From an uncultured Erysipelotrichaceae bacterium (GTDB taxonomy: Bacteria; Bacillota_I; Bacilli_A; Erysipelotrichales; Coprobacillaceae), in assembly GCA_900317015.1 (NCBI GenBank), contig ONFH01000181.1:1-6742 (forward strand): DNA of 6,742 nt, written 5' to 3'. Positions 1 through 5,830 of the stretch are shown here, piece after piece; positions within the stretch are counted from its first letter, which is position 1, and the number at the start of each line of letters is the position of its first letter. The translations under genes were made by a program, and so were the position numbers. The notes beneath the pieces are model-generated. The model did not search any database. It saw nothing but the letters and a program-made list of their open reading frames with translations, and had not been told where the DNA came from.

Positions 1-171
1 AGCGACCGTTGTCGTCTTACGCTACATGGCGTGGCAGAGATACCACTTCCATTGGGCGAAGCACAATGGGAGTGGAGAATTCATTGTAAAAACACCTATA
101 ACTATGAATTAGGTGATGAAGAAATGATGTACTTAACGATACATATTGAGCGTTTAACTCGAAATGCTTGA
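1..171 (+). CDS. licT: BglG/LicT-family transcriptional antiterminator, C-terminal end (partial)
   Basis: Only the last 56 codons are present; the gene enters from the left edge in frame 1 and stops at TGA 169-171. The end of the peptide (NYELGDEEMMYLTIHIERL) matches the last helix of the second PTS regulation domain (PRD2) of BglG/LicT/SacY antiterminators, where a 'Y.. ...DDEI.YLTLHIERL' pattern is typical. Proteins of this family bind an RNA element (RAT) in the leader of the sugar operon. PTS phosphorylation of PRD histidines controls them: the cognate permease inactivates them when no sugar is being transported. The RNA-binding domain and PRD1 lie outside the window. The neighbourhood supports the call: a beta-glucoside EIIBCA gene follows directly, with a RAT-like sequence between. 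The exact subfamily (LicT, BglG or another) cannot be settled from this fragment. Confidence 0.82.
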   Translation, partial: SDRCRLTLHGVAEIPLPLGEAQWEWRIHCKNTYNYELGDEEMMYLTIHIERLTRNA

Positions 172-195
172 TAAATATAGGGAAACGGAAAGGAG

Positions 196-225
196 TTGAA
201 GCTTATTTGAGGGAAGCACAATAAA
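196..225 (+). promoter_or_regulatory. Possible promoter for the permease-glycosidase operon
   Basis: TTGAAG at 196-201 (4 of 6 matches to the -35 box) and AATAAA at 220-225 (4 of 6 to the -10 box) are 18 bases apart. A start about seven bases further on would fall near 231, at the beginning of the RAT-like element, as is common in RAT-controlled leaders. Both boxes are weak. No terminator is visible between the antiterminator gene and the permease, so read-through from upstream is equally possible. Confidence 0.3.
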
Positions 226-228
226 TTT

Positions 229-255
229 GGGTGGTTACATTAAGTTGGCCAAACC
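229..255 (+). promoter_or_regulatory. RAT-like antiterminator-binding RNA element
   Basis: This 27-base stretch has the outline of a ribonucleic antiterminator (RAT) target of the BglG/LicT family: GG at the 5' end, GGTTAC at 233-238, a short central hairpin (CA 238-239 with TG 246-247), then GGCCAAACC at 247-255. The family pattern is GG...GTTACTG...CAGGCAAAACC. The match is good at both ends but not perfect, and the element is two or three bases shorter than usual. It lies just downstream of the antiterminator gene and just upstream of the PTS gene, the classical place. Its last four bases (AACC, 252-255) are also the first bases of the competing hairpin 252-299, so the two structures exclude each other. 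The call rests on pattern memory and context, not on an alignment. Confidence 0.5.
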
Positions 256-299
256 TTCGTAATTCATAATATTCATTCATACAACAATATACGGAGGTT
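252..299 (+). promoter_or_regulatory. Hairpin sequestering the permease Shine-Dalgarno
   Basis: AACCTTCGTA (252-261) pairs with TACGGAGGTT (290-299) over ten consecutive pairs with one G-U wobble. The loop of 28 bases is AT-rich and contains ATTCAT repeats. The 3' arm contains GGAGG (293-297), the ribosome binding site of the permease gene (ATG at 310, 12 bases away, a slightly long gap). No proper T-run follows the stem (the next bases are AAAATTTATTATG), so it looks more like a translational lock than an intrinsic terminator. The 5' arm overlaps the RAT-like element, so binding of the antiterminator would open the ribosome binding site. The pairing is seen in the sequence; the regulatory role is inferred. 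Confidence 0.45.
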
Positions 300-309
300 A
301 AAATTTATT

Positions 310-2238
310 ATGGGAAAGTATGAAAAATTAGCTAATGATATCGTCAAGGAAATTGGCGGTACAGAAAACGTAAGAAGCGTAACACATTGTATTACAAGAT
401 TGAGATTCGTTTTAAAGGATGAAAAGAAAGCAGCTGACGAAACCATCAAAAACATGAAGGGTGTCGTTACAGTTATGCATTCAGCTGGTCAGTATCAGGT
501 CGTTATTGGTAACCAGGTCAATGATGTTTATGAAGATGTTATTGCCATTCCTGGCATGCCAGTAAGTGGTGCAGAAGAGGAAGATGATAGCGGGGAAAAG
601 AAAGGTGTATTAAACACTTTAATGGATATCATCTCTGGTAGTTTCTCACCAATCTTAGCTGTACTTTGTGCTGGTGGTATTATCAAGGGTCTTAACTCAT
701 TATTCGTATTCTTATTAGGCTCATCATTTAATACAACTGGTACTTACATGATCTTAAATGCCGCTGGTGATGCGATCTTTACATTCTTACCAGTTGCCTT
801 AGGTTATTCTTCTGCTAAGAAGTTTAAGTTAAATCCAATGATTGGTATGGTTATTGGTTTAGCATTATGTTACCCAAATATTCAGACTGATGCATTATCA
901 GCTGCTGCTAAAGGAAAAGCCTTAGGGACAATTCCACTACTTGGTTCTTATTATAAGACATTCTTAGGTATTCCTTTTATTTCAGGTAACTATACATCTA
1001 CAGTTGTTCCAGTAATCGTTGTAAACGCTCTTGCTGCTAAATTAGAAAAACTTGGTAAAAAATTCATTCCACAAGTTATTCAGAACTTCTTTGTTCCATT
1101 ATTTGTATTAATTGTTGCAATTCCTCTTGGTTTCTTAATTATTGGTCCTGTTGTTTCTTTCTTAACAAACTTACTGATGAACGGATTCCAGGCATTATAC
1201 AAAGCATCTCCAGTTGCTACAGGTGCTGTTGTCGGTTTCTTCTGGCAGGCATTAGTCATCTTTGGTTTACATTGGGCATTAGTTCCTTTAGGATTAATGA
1301 ACTTATCTAACCTTGGATACGATACAATCTTATTCACTGGTATGTTTGGTGCTTCTTTCGCTCAGACAGCTGCTTTATTTGCAATGTACTTAAAGATGAA
1401 AGATCCTGATGAAAAAGCTTTAGCTTTACCAGCCGTTATTTCTGGTATCTGTGGTGTTACTGAACCATCTATTTATGGTTTCACATTACCAGCTAAAAAG
1501 CCATTCATCTTCTCAATGATCGGTGGCGGTGTTGCCGGTGGTTTAATCAATGCTTTAGGTGCTAAATGTTATATCTATGGTGGTTTAGGTGCCTTCGGTT
1601 TCACAAACTACATCTCACCAAAAGGTGATGCTTATAGTTCAATTATTGTCTTAATCGCTACTGCTATCGCTATGGTTATTGGTTTCGTCTTAACTTGGTT
1701 CTTCTATAAACCAGCTACTGCAAATGACGCTCCTGTTACACCAGTTGTTCCTGAAACAAACGTTGTTACTACTGATGAAGATACTGATGTATTAGCTCCA
1801 TTAGCTGGTAAAGTCATTGATTTAGCTGAATTAAAAGATGCTGCTTTCGGTAGTGGTGCTTTAGGTCAAGGCGTTGGTATTGAACCAGATGTTACAAAAG
1901 ATGGTGCTGTTTATGCGCCAGTAAGTGGTGTTGTTACAACATTATTCCCAACTTATCATGCCATTGGTTTAACAAGTGATGATGGTGTTGAAGTTTTAGT
2001 TCACGTTGGTTTAAATACTGTTGAATTAAATGGTAAAGGCTTTAGTCCAAAGATTAAACAGGGTGATCATGTTAAAGCTGGTCAGTTAATGATGAACGTT
2101 GACTTCAAGTTCTTAAAAGACAACGGTTATGAAATTCAGACTCCTGTTGTTATTACTAATACACCAAACTTCAAAGATGTCGTACCACAGGCTACAACTG
2201 GTAAGGCAAAAGAAGTTGTTATGAAAATTATTAAATAG
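310..2238 (+). CDS. bglP: PTS beta-glucoside permease, EIIBCA
   Basis: A 642-residue membrane protein that takes up and phosphorylates beta-glucosides, using phosphate from HPr via its own A and B domains. The order B-C-A and the length are typical of BglF/BglP. The EIIB domain covers about residues 1-80, with the phosphorylated cysteine at Cys27 in THCITRLRF. The EIIC membrane domain spans about 100-468 and carries the GVTEPSIYG loop (382-390, Glu385), which belongs to the sugar site. A Pro/Thr/Asp-rich linker (about 468-493) leads to a glucose-type EIIA domain (about 494-635). There His550 (YHAIG) and His565 (VHVGLNTVELNGKGF) sit 15 residues apart as in IIA-Glc; His565 is the expected phosphorylation site. 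All catalytic residues are present, so it should be active. It heads the operon with the GH1 gene 11 bases downstream and is probably controlled by the upstream antiterminator through its leader. The exact sugar (cellobiose, salicin, arbutin or similar) cannot be read from the sequence. Confidence 0.95.
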   Translation: MGKYEKLANDIVKEIGGTENVRSVTHCITRLRFVLKDEKKAADETIKNMKGVVTVMHSAGQYQVVIGNQVNDVYEDVIAIPGMPVSGAEEEDDSGEKKGVLNTLMDIISGSFSPILAVLCAGGIIKGLNSLFVFLLGSSFNTTGTYMILNAAGDAIFTFLPVALGYSSAKKFKLNPMIGMVIGLALCYPNIQTDALSAAAKGKALGTIPLLGSYYKTFLGIPFISGNYTSTVVPVIVVNALAAKLEKLGKKFIPQVIQNFFVPLFVLIVAIPLGFLIIGPVVSFLTNLLMNGFQALYKASPVATGAVVGFFWQALVIFGLHWALVPLGLMNLSNLGYDTILFTGMFGASFAQTAALFAMYLKMKDPDEKALALPAVISGICGVTEPSIYGFTLPAKKPFIFSMIGGGVAGGLINALGAKCYIYGGLGAFGFTNYISPKGDAYSSIIVLIATAIAMVIGFVLTWFFYKPATANDAPVTPVVPETNVVTTDEDTDVLAPLAGKVIDLAELKDAAFGSGALGQGVGIEPDVTKDGAVYAPVSGVVTTLFPTYHAIGLTSDDGVEVLVHVGLNTVELNGKGFSPKIKQGDHVKAGQLMMNVDFKFLKDNGYEIQTPVVITNTPNFKDVVPQATTGKAKEVVMKIIK

Positions 2239-2249
2239 AGGAGGTTACT

Positions 2250-3695
2250 ATGAGTTTTCCAAAAGGATTTTTATGGGGCGGTGCGACTGCTGCCAATCAG
2301 TTAGAAGGCGCTTGGAATGAAGACGGTAAAGGTGTTTCTATTTCCGATCTTTCTACCGGCGGGACTGCTACACAGTCTAAACGTATTACGCCACATCTAG
2401 AAGAAGGCACATATTATCCATCTCATGTTGCCATTGATCATTATCATCATTACAAAGAAGACATTAAACTTTTTGCGGAAATGGGCTTCAAGGTCTATCG
2501 TTTCTCAATTGCTTGGACACGTATTTATCCAACCGGCTTTGAAGATGAACCTAATGAAAAAGGTTTACAGTTTTATGACAATCTGATTGATGAATGTCGT
2601 AAATATAATATCGAACCATTGATCACGATCTGCCACTACGAAATCCCATGGGAAATCGTCAAACGTAATAATGGTTTCTATTCAAGAGAAACAATTGATC
2701 TCTTTACCAAATATTGCCGTACAATCTTTGAAAGATACAAAGGCAAAGTGAAATATTGGTTAACATTCAATGAGATTAACAATGGGACAAACCCAGCGGG
2801 TGGTGTGTTAGCTTGTGGTGTTTTAAATGAAACAGAAAAGCCTACTGAATTCATGCATCCAGTGGATGATCCTGAAAAGAGATTCCAGGCTTTACATCAT
2901 GAATTCGTTGCTTCAGCCTTAGCTGTTAAGATGGCTCATGAAATTGATCCAAACTACAAAGTAGGCTGTATGCAGATCATGGCGACAAGTTATCCATTAA
3001 CACCAGATCCACAGGATCAGATTTTGAATCAGCAGCACAACCGTCGCATGAACTGGTTCTGTTCTGATGTACAGTGTCGTGGTGCTTATCCAACTTATAT
3101 GAAACGTTATTTCAAAGAACATAACATTACGATTAAGATGGAACCAGAAGATGCACAAATCTTAAAAGAAGGACCAGTTGACTTCTATACATGCTCATAC
3201 TATATGTCATTCTGTCAAACAGTGCATACTGAAAACACCAAAGAAACGGCTGGTAATATGATGGGCGGTACAGCTAACCCTTACTTAAAAGCAAGTGACT
3301 GGGGCTGGCAGATCGATCCAATCGGTTTAAGATATTCATTAAATGAAATCTGGGATCGTTATCAGTTACCAATTATGGTTGTTGAAAATGGCTTAGGTGC
3401 TTATGACAAGAAGAGTGAAGATGGTAAGATCCATGATGATTATCGTATTGACTATCTTCGTCAGCATATCCAGCAGATGGGTGAAGCTGTTGAAGATGGT
3501 GTTGATCTTATTGGTTACACAACTTGGGGATGCATCGACTTAGTCAGTGCATCAACAGGTGAATACGCAAAGCGTTATGGCTTCATTTATGTCAATCGTT
3601 TTGATGATGGAACTGGAGACTTCTCAAGAGAAAAGAAGGATTCATTCTACTGGTATAAGAAAGTCATCGCTTCAAATGGCGAAGATTTAGATTAA
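2250..3695 (+). CDS. bglA: 6-phospho-beta-glucosidase, GH1
   Basis: A 481-residue cytoplasmic GH1 enzyme, of the usual family length. It hydrolyses the phosphorylated beta-glucoside delivered by the PTS permease to glucose 6-phosphate and aglycone (or glucose). It opens with the GH1 N-terminal signature (FPKGFLWGGATAANQLEGAW). The acid/base glutamate is Glu175 in LTFNEIN and the nucleophile is Glu379 in VVENG. The segment 431-447 (LVSASTGEYAKRYGFIY) supplies the phosphate-binding set Ser433, Lys441 and Tyr443, which marks a 6-phospho enzyme. Ala434 occupies the place of the tryptophan found in 6-phospho-beta-galactosidases and favours glucosides. The ribosome binding site GAGGAGG (2238-2244) begins on the last base of the permease stop codon, five bases before the ATG, so the two genes are tightly co-transcribed and perhaps translationally coupled. 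Tandem terminators follow. A diverged second copy starts at 5831. Confidence 0.95.
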   Translation: MSFPKGFLWGGATAANQLEGAWNEDGKGVSISDLSTGGTATQSKRITPHLEEGTYYPSHVAIDHYHHYKEDIKLFAEMGFKVYRFSIAWTRIYPTGFEDEPNEKGLQFYDNLIDECRKYNIEPLITICHYEIPWEIVKRNNGFYSRETIDLFTKYCRTIFERYKGKVKYWLTFNEINNGTNPAGGVLACGVLNETEKPTEFMHPVDDPEKRFQALHHEFVASALAVKMAHEIDPNYKVGCMQIMATSYPLTPDPQDQILNQQHNRRMNWFCSDVQCRGAYPTYMKRYFKEHNITIKMEPEDAQILKEGPVDFYTCSYYMSFCQTVHTENTKETAGNMMGGTANPYLKASDWGWQIDPIGLRYSLNEIWDRYQLPIMVVENGLGAYDKKSEDGKIHDDYRIDYLRQHIQQMGEAVEDGVDLIGYTTWGCIDLVSASTGEYAKRYGFIYVNRFDDGTGDFSREKKDSFYWYKKVIASNGEDLD

Positions 3696-3723
3696 AAAAA
3701 GTTGTATAAACGAGACATACTCG

Positions 3724-3752
3724 ATAAAGCGCCAGGGATGGCGCTTTATTTC
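3724..3752 (+). terminator. First hairpin after the bgl operon
   Basis: ATAAAGCGCCA (3724-3734) and TGGCGCTTTAT (3739-3749) form a perfect 11-pair stem with a GGGA loop, 28 bases after the GH1 stop codon. Only TT then C follows the 3' arm, so its U-tract is poor. It may act as a weak terminator or as a 3'-end stabiliser for the operon mRNA in front of the stronger hairpin at 3758. Confidence 0.65.
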
Positions 3753-3757
3753 ATACC

Positions 3758-3800
3758 AAAAGATTCATACGCCTATTAGGTATGGATCTTTTTTTGTTTT
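3758..3800 (+). terminator. Intrinsic terminator of the bgl operon
   Basis: AAAAGATTCATAC (3758-3770) pairs with GTATGGATCTTTT (3780-3792) over 13 pairs with one G-U wobble and a nine-base loop. The 3' arm runs into seven T (3789-3795), then G and four more T. This is a textbook intrinsic terminator and separates the sugar operon from the transposase-like gene. Confidence 0.87.
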
Positions 3801-3826
3801 AAACACCAAAACTATTTTGCTGAAAC

Positions 3827-3862
3827 CGTATGTATAAGTACAATAAAGATATAATGAAAGAA
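3827..3862 (+). promoter_or_regulatory. Promoter of the transposase-like gene
   Basis: A perfect -10 box TATAAT lies at 3850-3855. At 16 to 18 bases upstream there is no good -35 box (about CGTATG at 3827-3832). A start near 3862 would give a leader of only about 19 bases, then GAGGTGAT (3870-3877), an eight-base match to the anti-Shine-Dalgarno, ahead of ATG 3881. The gene therefore has its own working expression signals between a terminator and its start codon. Confidence 0.6.
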
Positions 3863-3880
3863 AAGAGATGAGGTGATTTT

Positions 3881-5266
3881 ATGGCAGTGCCAGAACATAT
3901 TCTTAAAGTTGCTAGACCAGCGCAAACGGTCGTCATTGATACGAAGAAAGATACGCCTTTACGCTACGTTGTCAAAAAGGATAATGCGGATCGTAAGAGG
4001 GGACGAGTGATTGGATATATTATTGAGGATTCGTTTGTGCCTATTGAACCTAATAGTGAAGAGGATCAGCCATTCGCTCTTTCCTATGGCGTGGTCGCAC
4101 TTGCTTATTCTTTAAGTGAAGATATTATAGAGGATCTTCTTCGTGTTCATGCGCCTAATGATGCCTTAAGAGTTTTAACAATTGCGATCCTGCAGATCAT
4201 TCATCCGACAATGAGTATTGATCAGGTTGCATCCATGTATCGTAAGAGCTATCTAAGCGTTTATTTTCCAGGGCTGGCTTTATCATCGAGTACAGTAAAA
4301 AAATTATATAAAAGGCTTGGCGAGGACCTGAATGCCCGAAATCAATTCTTTGCACTAAGAAAAATGAGAATCAAAGATGATCATCATATCGTTGTGGATC
4401 AAGTGATCAAGAATGATCAAAATGTTTCTGACTTGAATCACTTCACATTACGCATTGACAAAAGTGAAAATAAAAGTCTTTCAATCCTTTATGCAAGTGA
4501 TCTTGAAACGATGGAGCCGATCTGTGATCGAATAGTCCTTGGTCCTATTAGTTCTTCACTTTTAAAGGACTTCATTAAAACTCATGGCATCAATAATGGC
4601 CTTATTGTGGATGAGCAGATCCACGATGATCTCCATACGATCGTACCTCTTGGAAGATATAATCCAAGAGTAGAGGATACCTTACTTGATTATGATGGCG
4701 TTCTTAAACAAATCAAAGAGAATGTGCTTTATAAAAAGATAAAAAATACGAGAAAAGGGATAGAGTATGTATATACATTTAAAGATTTAGAGAAAGAGAA
4801 TGCAGAAACACCAGAATTCATAGCGGGTCTTAAGAAAGGTGAGAATGATATTGATAAAATCAATACTCAGATGATCAGACTTGGCACGAGCAGCTTTTTA
4901 TCAAATGAAGATCTAGATCCATTGATTGTTTATCGACTCTCCAAAAATCGTGACCTTTATAAGATGACATTTCAGGCTTATAAGAATGAAATGAAACTTA
5001 AGGATCGAGATGGACTTTGGAACTTTTCATTATATGGCAAGGAATTCATTAATTTTATCTCGACGTTGATCACAGTAAGAATGATTAAGAAGGAACGTGA
5101 GGCTGGCTTATTAGATCATATGACATATGGAGATCTATTAGATATGCTCAATAATATATGGCGAATGAGTGACGCACCTCGTCAAGCTGCACGTAATGAT
5201 GGGTACTGGCAGAACGTTTTTAAAGATGATTTCAAACTCTTAGAAAAACTTGGATTAATAAAATAA
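3881..5266 (+). CDS. IS1634/IS4-superfamily transposase homologue, probably catalytically inactive
   Basis: A 461-residue intact reading frame with a strong ribosome binding site. The start MAVPEHILKVARPAQTVVID resembles the opening of Firmicutes IS1634-type transposases. The GRVIGYIIEDSFVPIE segment (41-56) and the YRKSYLSVYFPGLALSSSTVKKLYKRLG region (120-147) match the conserved N-terminal parts of that group. In the RNase H-like core, Asp173 (VVDQVIKND) fits the first catalytic Asp (usual context LDGTLK) and Asp244 (LIVDEQI) the second (usual VADKGF). The third site is lost: the family's YRLxxxRWEIE block aligns with YRLSKNRDLYK (351-361), putting Asp358 for the Trp and Lys361 for the catalytic Glu. 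The C-terminal helix FISTLITVRMIK (392-403) is still family-like. It seems somewhat shorter than usual members (about 550-600 residues, from memory). No terminal inverted repeats or target duplication were found around it. It could be a domesticated transposase-derived DNA-binding protein or a decaying copy; the clean frame and the promoter favour the first. The family call is fairly sure, the function unknown. Confidence 0.75.
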   Translation: MAVPEHILKVARPAQTVVIDTKKDTPLRYVVKKDNADRKRGRVIGYIIEDSFVPIEPNSEEDQPFALSYGVVALAYSLSEDIIEDLLRVHAPNDALRVLTIAILQIIHPTMSIDQVASMYRKSYLSVYFPGLALSSSTVKKLYKRLGEDLNARNQFFALRKMRIKDDHHIVVDQVIKNDQNVSDLNHFTLRIDKSENKSLSILYASDLETMEPICDRIVLGPISSSLLKDFIKTHGINNGLIVDEQIHDDLHTIVPLGRYNPRVEDTLLDYDGVLKQIKENVLYKKIKNTRKGIEYVYTFKDLEKENAETPEFIAGLKKGENDIDKINTQMIRLGTSSFLSNEDLDPLIVYRLSKNRDLYKMTFQAYKNEMKLKDRDGLWNFSLYGKEFINFISTLITVRMIKKEREAGLLDHMTYGDLLDMLNNIWRMSDAPRQAARNDGYWQNVFKDDFKLLEKLGLIK

Positions 5267-5344
5267 ACGAAAAGGGTAGAGCGTAAAGAGGGTCTTGTAA
5301 ATCAGATGATCTTCATTGTCCAGTATGATTATTAAAAAGATTCA

Positions 5345-5596
5345 ATGGTTCATAATTTACTAAAGAAAGCACATTTAAAAAGCTTATCTCATGAATATGA
5401 TCTTTCCACTTGTACAAATGTGCTCGTGAGTCAGGATCTTATGATCATTCATACATCATGGACAGAAAACTATAATGCCATGTTGAAGGTCATTCCTTCA
5501 GATCAATCGGCAGGAAACGTGGGAATTCTCTGTCATAAAGAACATCCTCAAGAAGTGGATCTCTTTCTTGAGTATTTGAAAAAGCATGATGATTAG
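5345..5596 (+). CDS. Small hypothetical protein, possibly a gene remnant
   Basis: An 83-codon reading frame with no family that I recognise. It looks soluble and mixed in charge, with no signal peptide or membrane segment, two cysteines (Cys23, Cys63) and an acidic-basic C-terminal helix (HPQEVDLFLEYLKKHDD). No Shine-Dalgarno precedes ATG 5345 (upstream is ATTAAAAAGATTCA). An internal ATG (residue 33) has only a weak AGGA before it. It lies in the same frame as the transposase-like gene; the 78 bases between are open in that frame after the TAA at 5264-5266 until a TAA at 5333-5335, with a nine-residue fragment starting at ATG 5306. That pattern could mean a degraded or displaced gene piece. 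No terminator separates it from the gene before, so co-transcription is possible. The length is modest, so it could also be a chance frame. Confidence 0.4.
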   Translation: MVHNLLKKAHLKSLSHEYDLSTCTNVLVSQDLMIIHTSWTENYNAMLKVIPSDQSAGNVGILCHKEHPQEVDLFLEYLKKHDD

Positions 5597-5618
5597 ACGT
5601 CAAATTATTTTCTATTTC

Positions 5619-5632
5619 TGAAAGCGCTGTAT
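5619..5632 (+). promoter_or_regulatory. cre-like CcpA operator
   Basis: TGAAAGCGCTGTAT matches the catabolite-responsive consensus TGWAANCGNTNWCA at 12 of 14 positions; only the last two bases differ. It lies just upstream of, and overlaps, the -35 position of the extended -10 promoter at 5649-5657. A CcpA site there would normally repress, which fits a secondary sugar-utilisation gene (the GH1 at 5831). It is a sequence match only. Confidence 0.5.
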
Positions 5633-5648
5633 CTAAGAAGAAAATTTA

Positions 5649-5657
5649 TGCTAGAAT
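5649..5657 (+). promoter_or_regulatory. Extended -10 promoter ahead of the second GH1 gene
   Basis: TGCTAGAAT is an extended -10 element (TG, one base, then TAGAAT with 5 of 6 matches). The -35 position (about 5629-5634) is poor, as extended -10 promoters allow. A start near 5664 would place the long imperfect palindrome 5668-5791 at the very 5' end of a leader of about 167 bases. A weaker alternative, AATAAT at 5795-5800 with TTTAGC at 5772-5777, lies downstream of the palindrome. Confidence 0.45.
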
Positions 5658-5667
5658 CACGTTGTCA

Positions 5668-5791
5668 TAAGATAGTGATCGAAAGAGCTAAACCTATGTA
5701 CAAAAGTGAATCACATTCATTTTGCATTCATTGTGAATGTGATTCTATTCTTTTGTCTATAGGTTTTTATTTTTAGCCCGATCCTATCTTA
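5668..5791 (+). repeat. 124-base imperfect palindrome (leader structure or MITE-like element)
   Basis: The two halves pair in order from the outside. TAAGATAG (5668-5675) pairs with CTATCTTA (5784-5791). After one bulged T, GATCG (5677-5681) pairs with CGATC (5779-5783). GCTAAA (5687-5692) can pair with TTTAGC (5772-5777). CCTAT (5693-5697) pairs with ATAGG (5759-5763), ACAAAAG (5700-5706) with CTTTTGT (5750-5756), and GAATCACATTCA (5708-5719) with TGAATGTGATTC (5734-5745), around a 14-base loop. About 43 pairs are possible in all, far more than an ordinary terminator needs. The ends fit either a structured leader RNA beginning close to the predicted transcription start, or a small inverted-repeat element whose outermost TA could be a target duplication. 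Which of the two is not decided by this window. Confidence 0.6.
5690..5774 (+). terminator. Terminator-like core hairpin with T-rich tail
   Basis: AAACCTAT (5690-5697) pairs with ATAGGTTT (5759-5766), and the inner stems ACAAAAG/CTTTTGT and GAATCACATTCA/TGAATGTGATTC continue the helix. The 3' side runs into TTTTTATTTTT (5764-5774). It could end transcripts coming from the transposase-like gene and the small ORF, or act as an attenuator in the leader of the second GH1 gene. The stem is unusually long for a simple terminator. The bases GCTAAACC at its 5' foot resemble the 3' end of a RAT element, but no convincing 5' half is seen. Confidence 0.5.
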
Positions 5792-5830
5792 ATAAATAAT
5801 CGGAAAAGAAAATAATAGGAGGTAGAATTC

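Noticed and set aside
178..192. Possible cre site (GGGAAACGG) after the antiterminator gene
   Set aside because: The leading TG and most of the second half-site do not match.
252..310. Classical intrinsic terminator in the permease leader
   Set aside because: The stem is followed by AAAATTTATT and not a T-run, and its 3' arm is the ribosome binding site, so sequestration is the better reading.
273..455. Minus-strand 60-codon open frame over the permease start
   Set aside because: It lies opposite the conserved EIIB domain and has no ribosome binding site or family resemblance; a shadow of the permease gene.
1080..1337. Minus-strand 85-codon open frame inside the permease
   Set aside because: It is fully opposite the EIIC coding region and has a composition typical of an antisense shadow.
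3821..3834. cre-like TGAAACCGTATGTA near the promoter of the transposase-like gene
   Set aside because: Only the first half matches the consensus; three defined positions in the second half are wrong.
3801..5344. Complete insertion sequence around the transposase-like gene
   Set aside because: I compared the flanks (3801-3880 and 5267-5344) by eye and found no terminal inverted repeats or target-site duplication.
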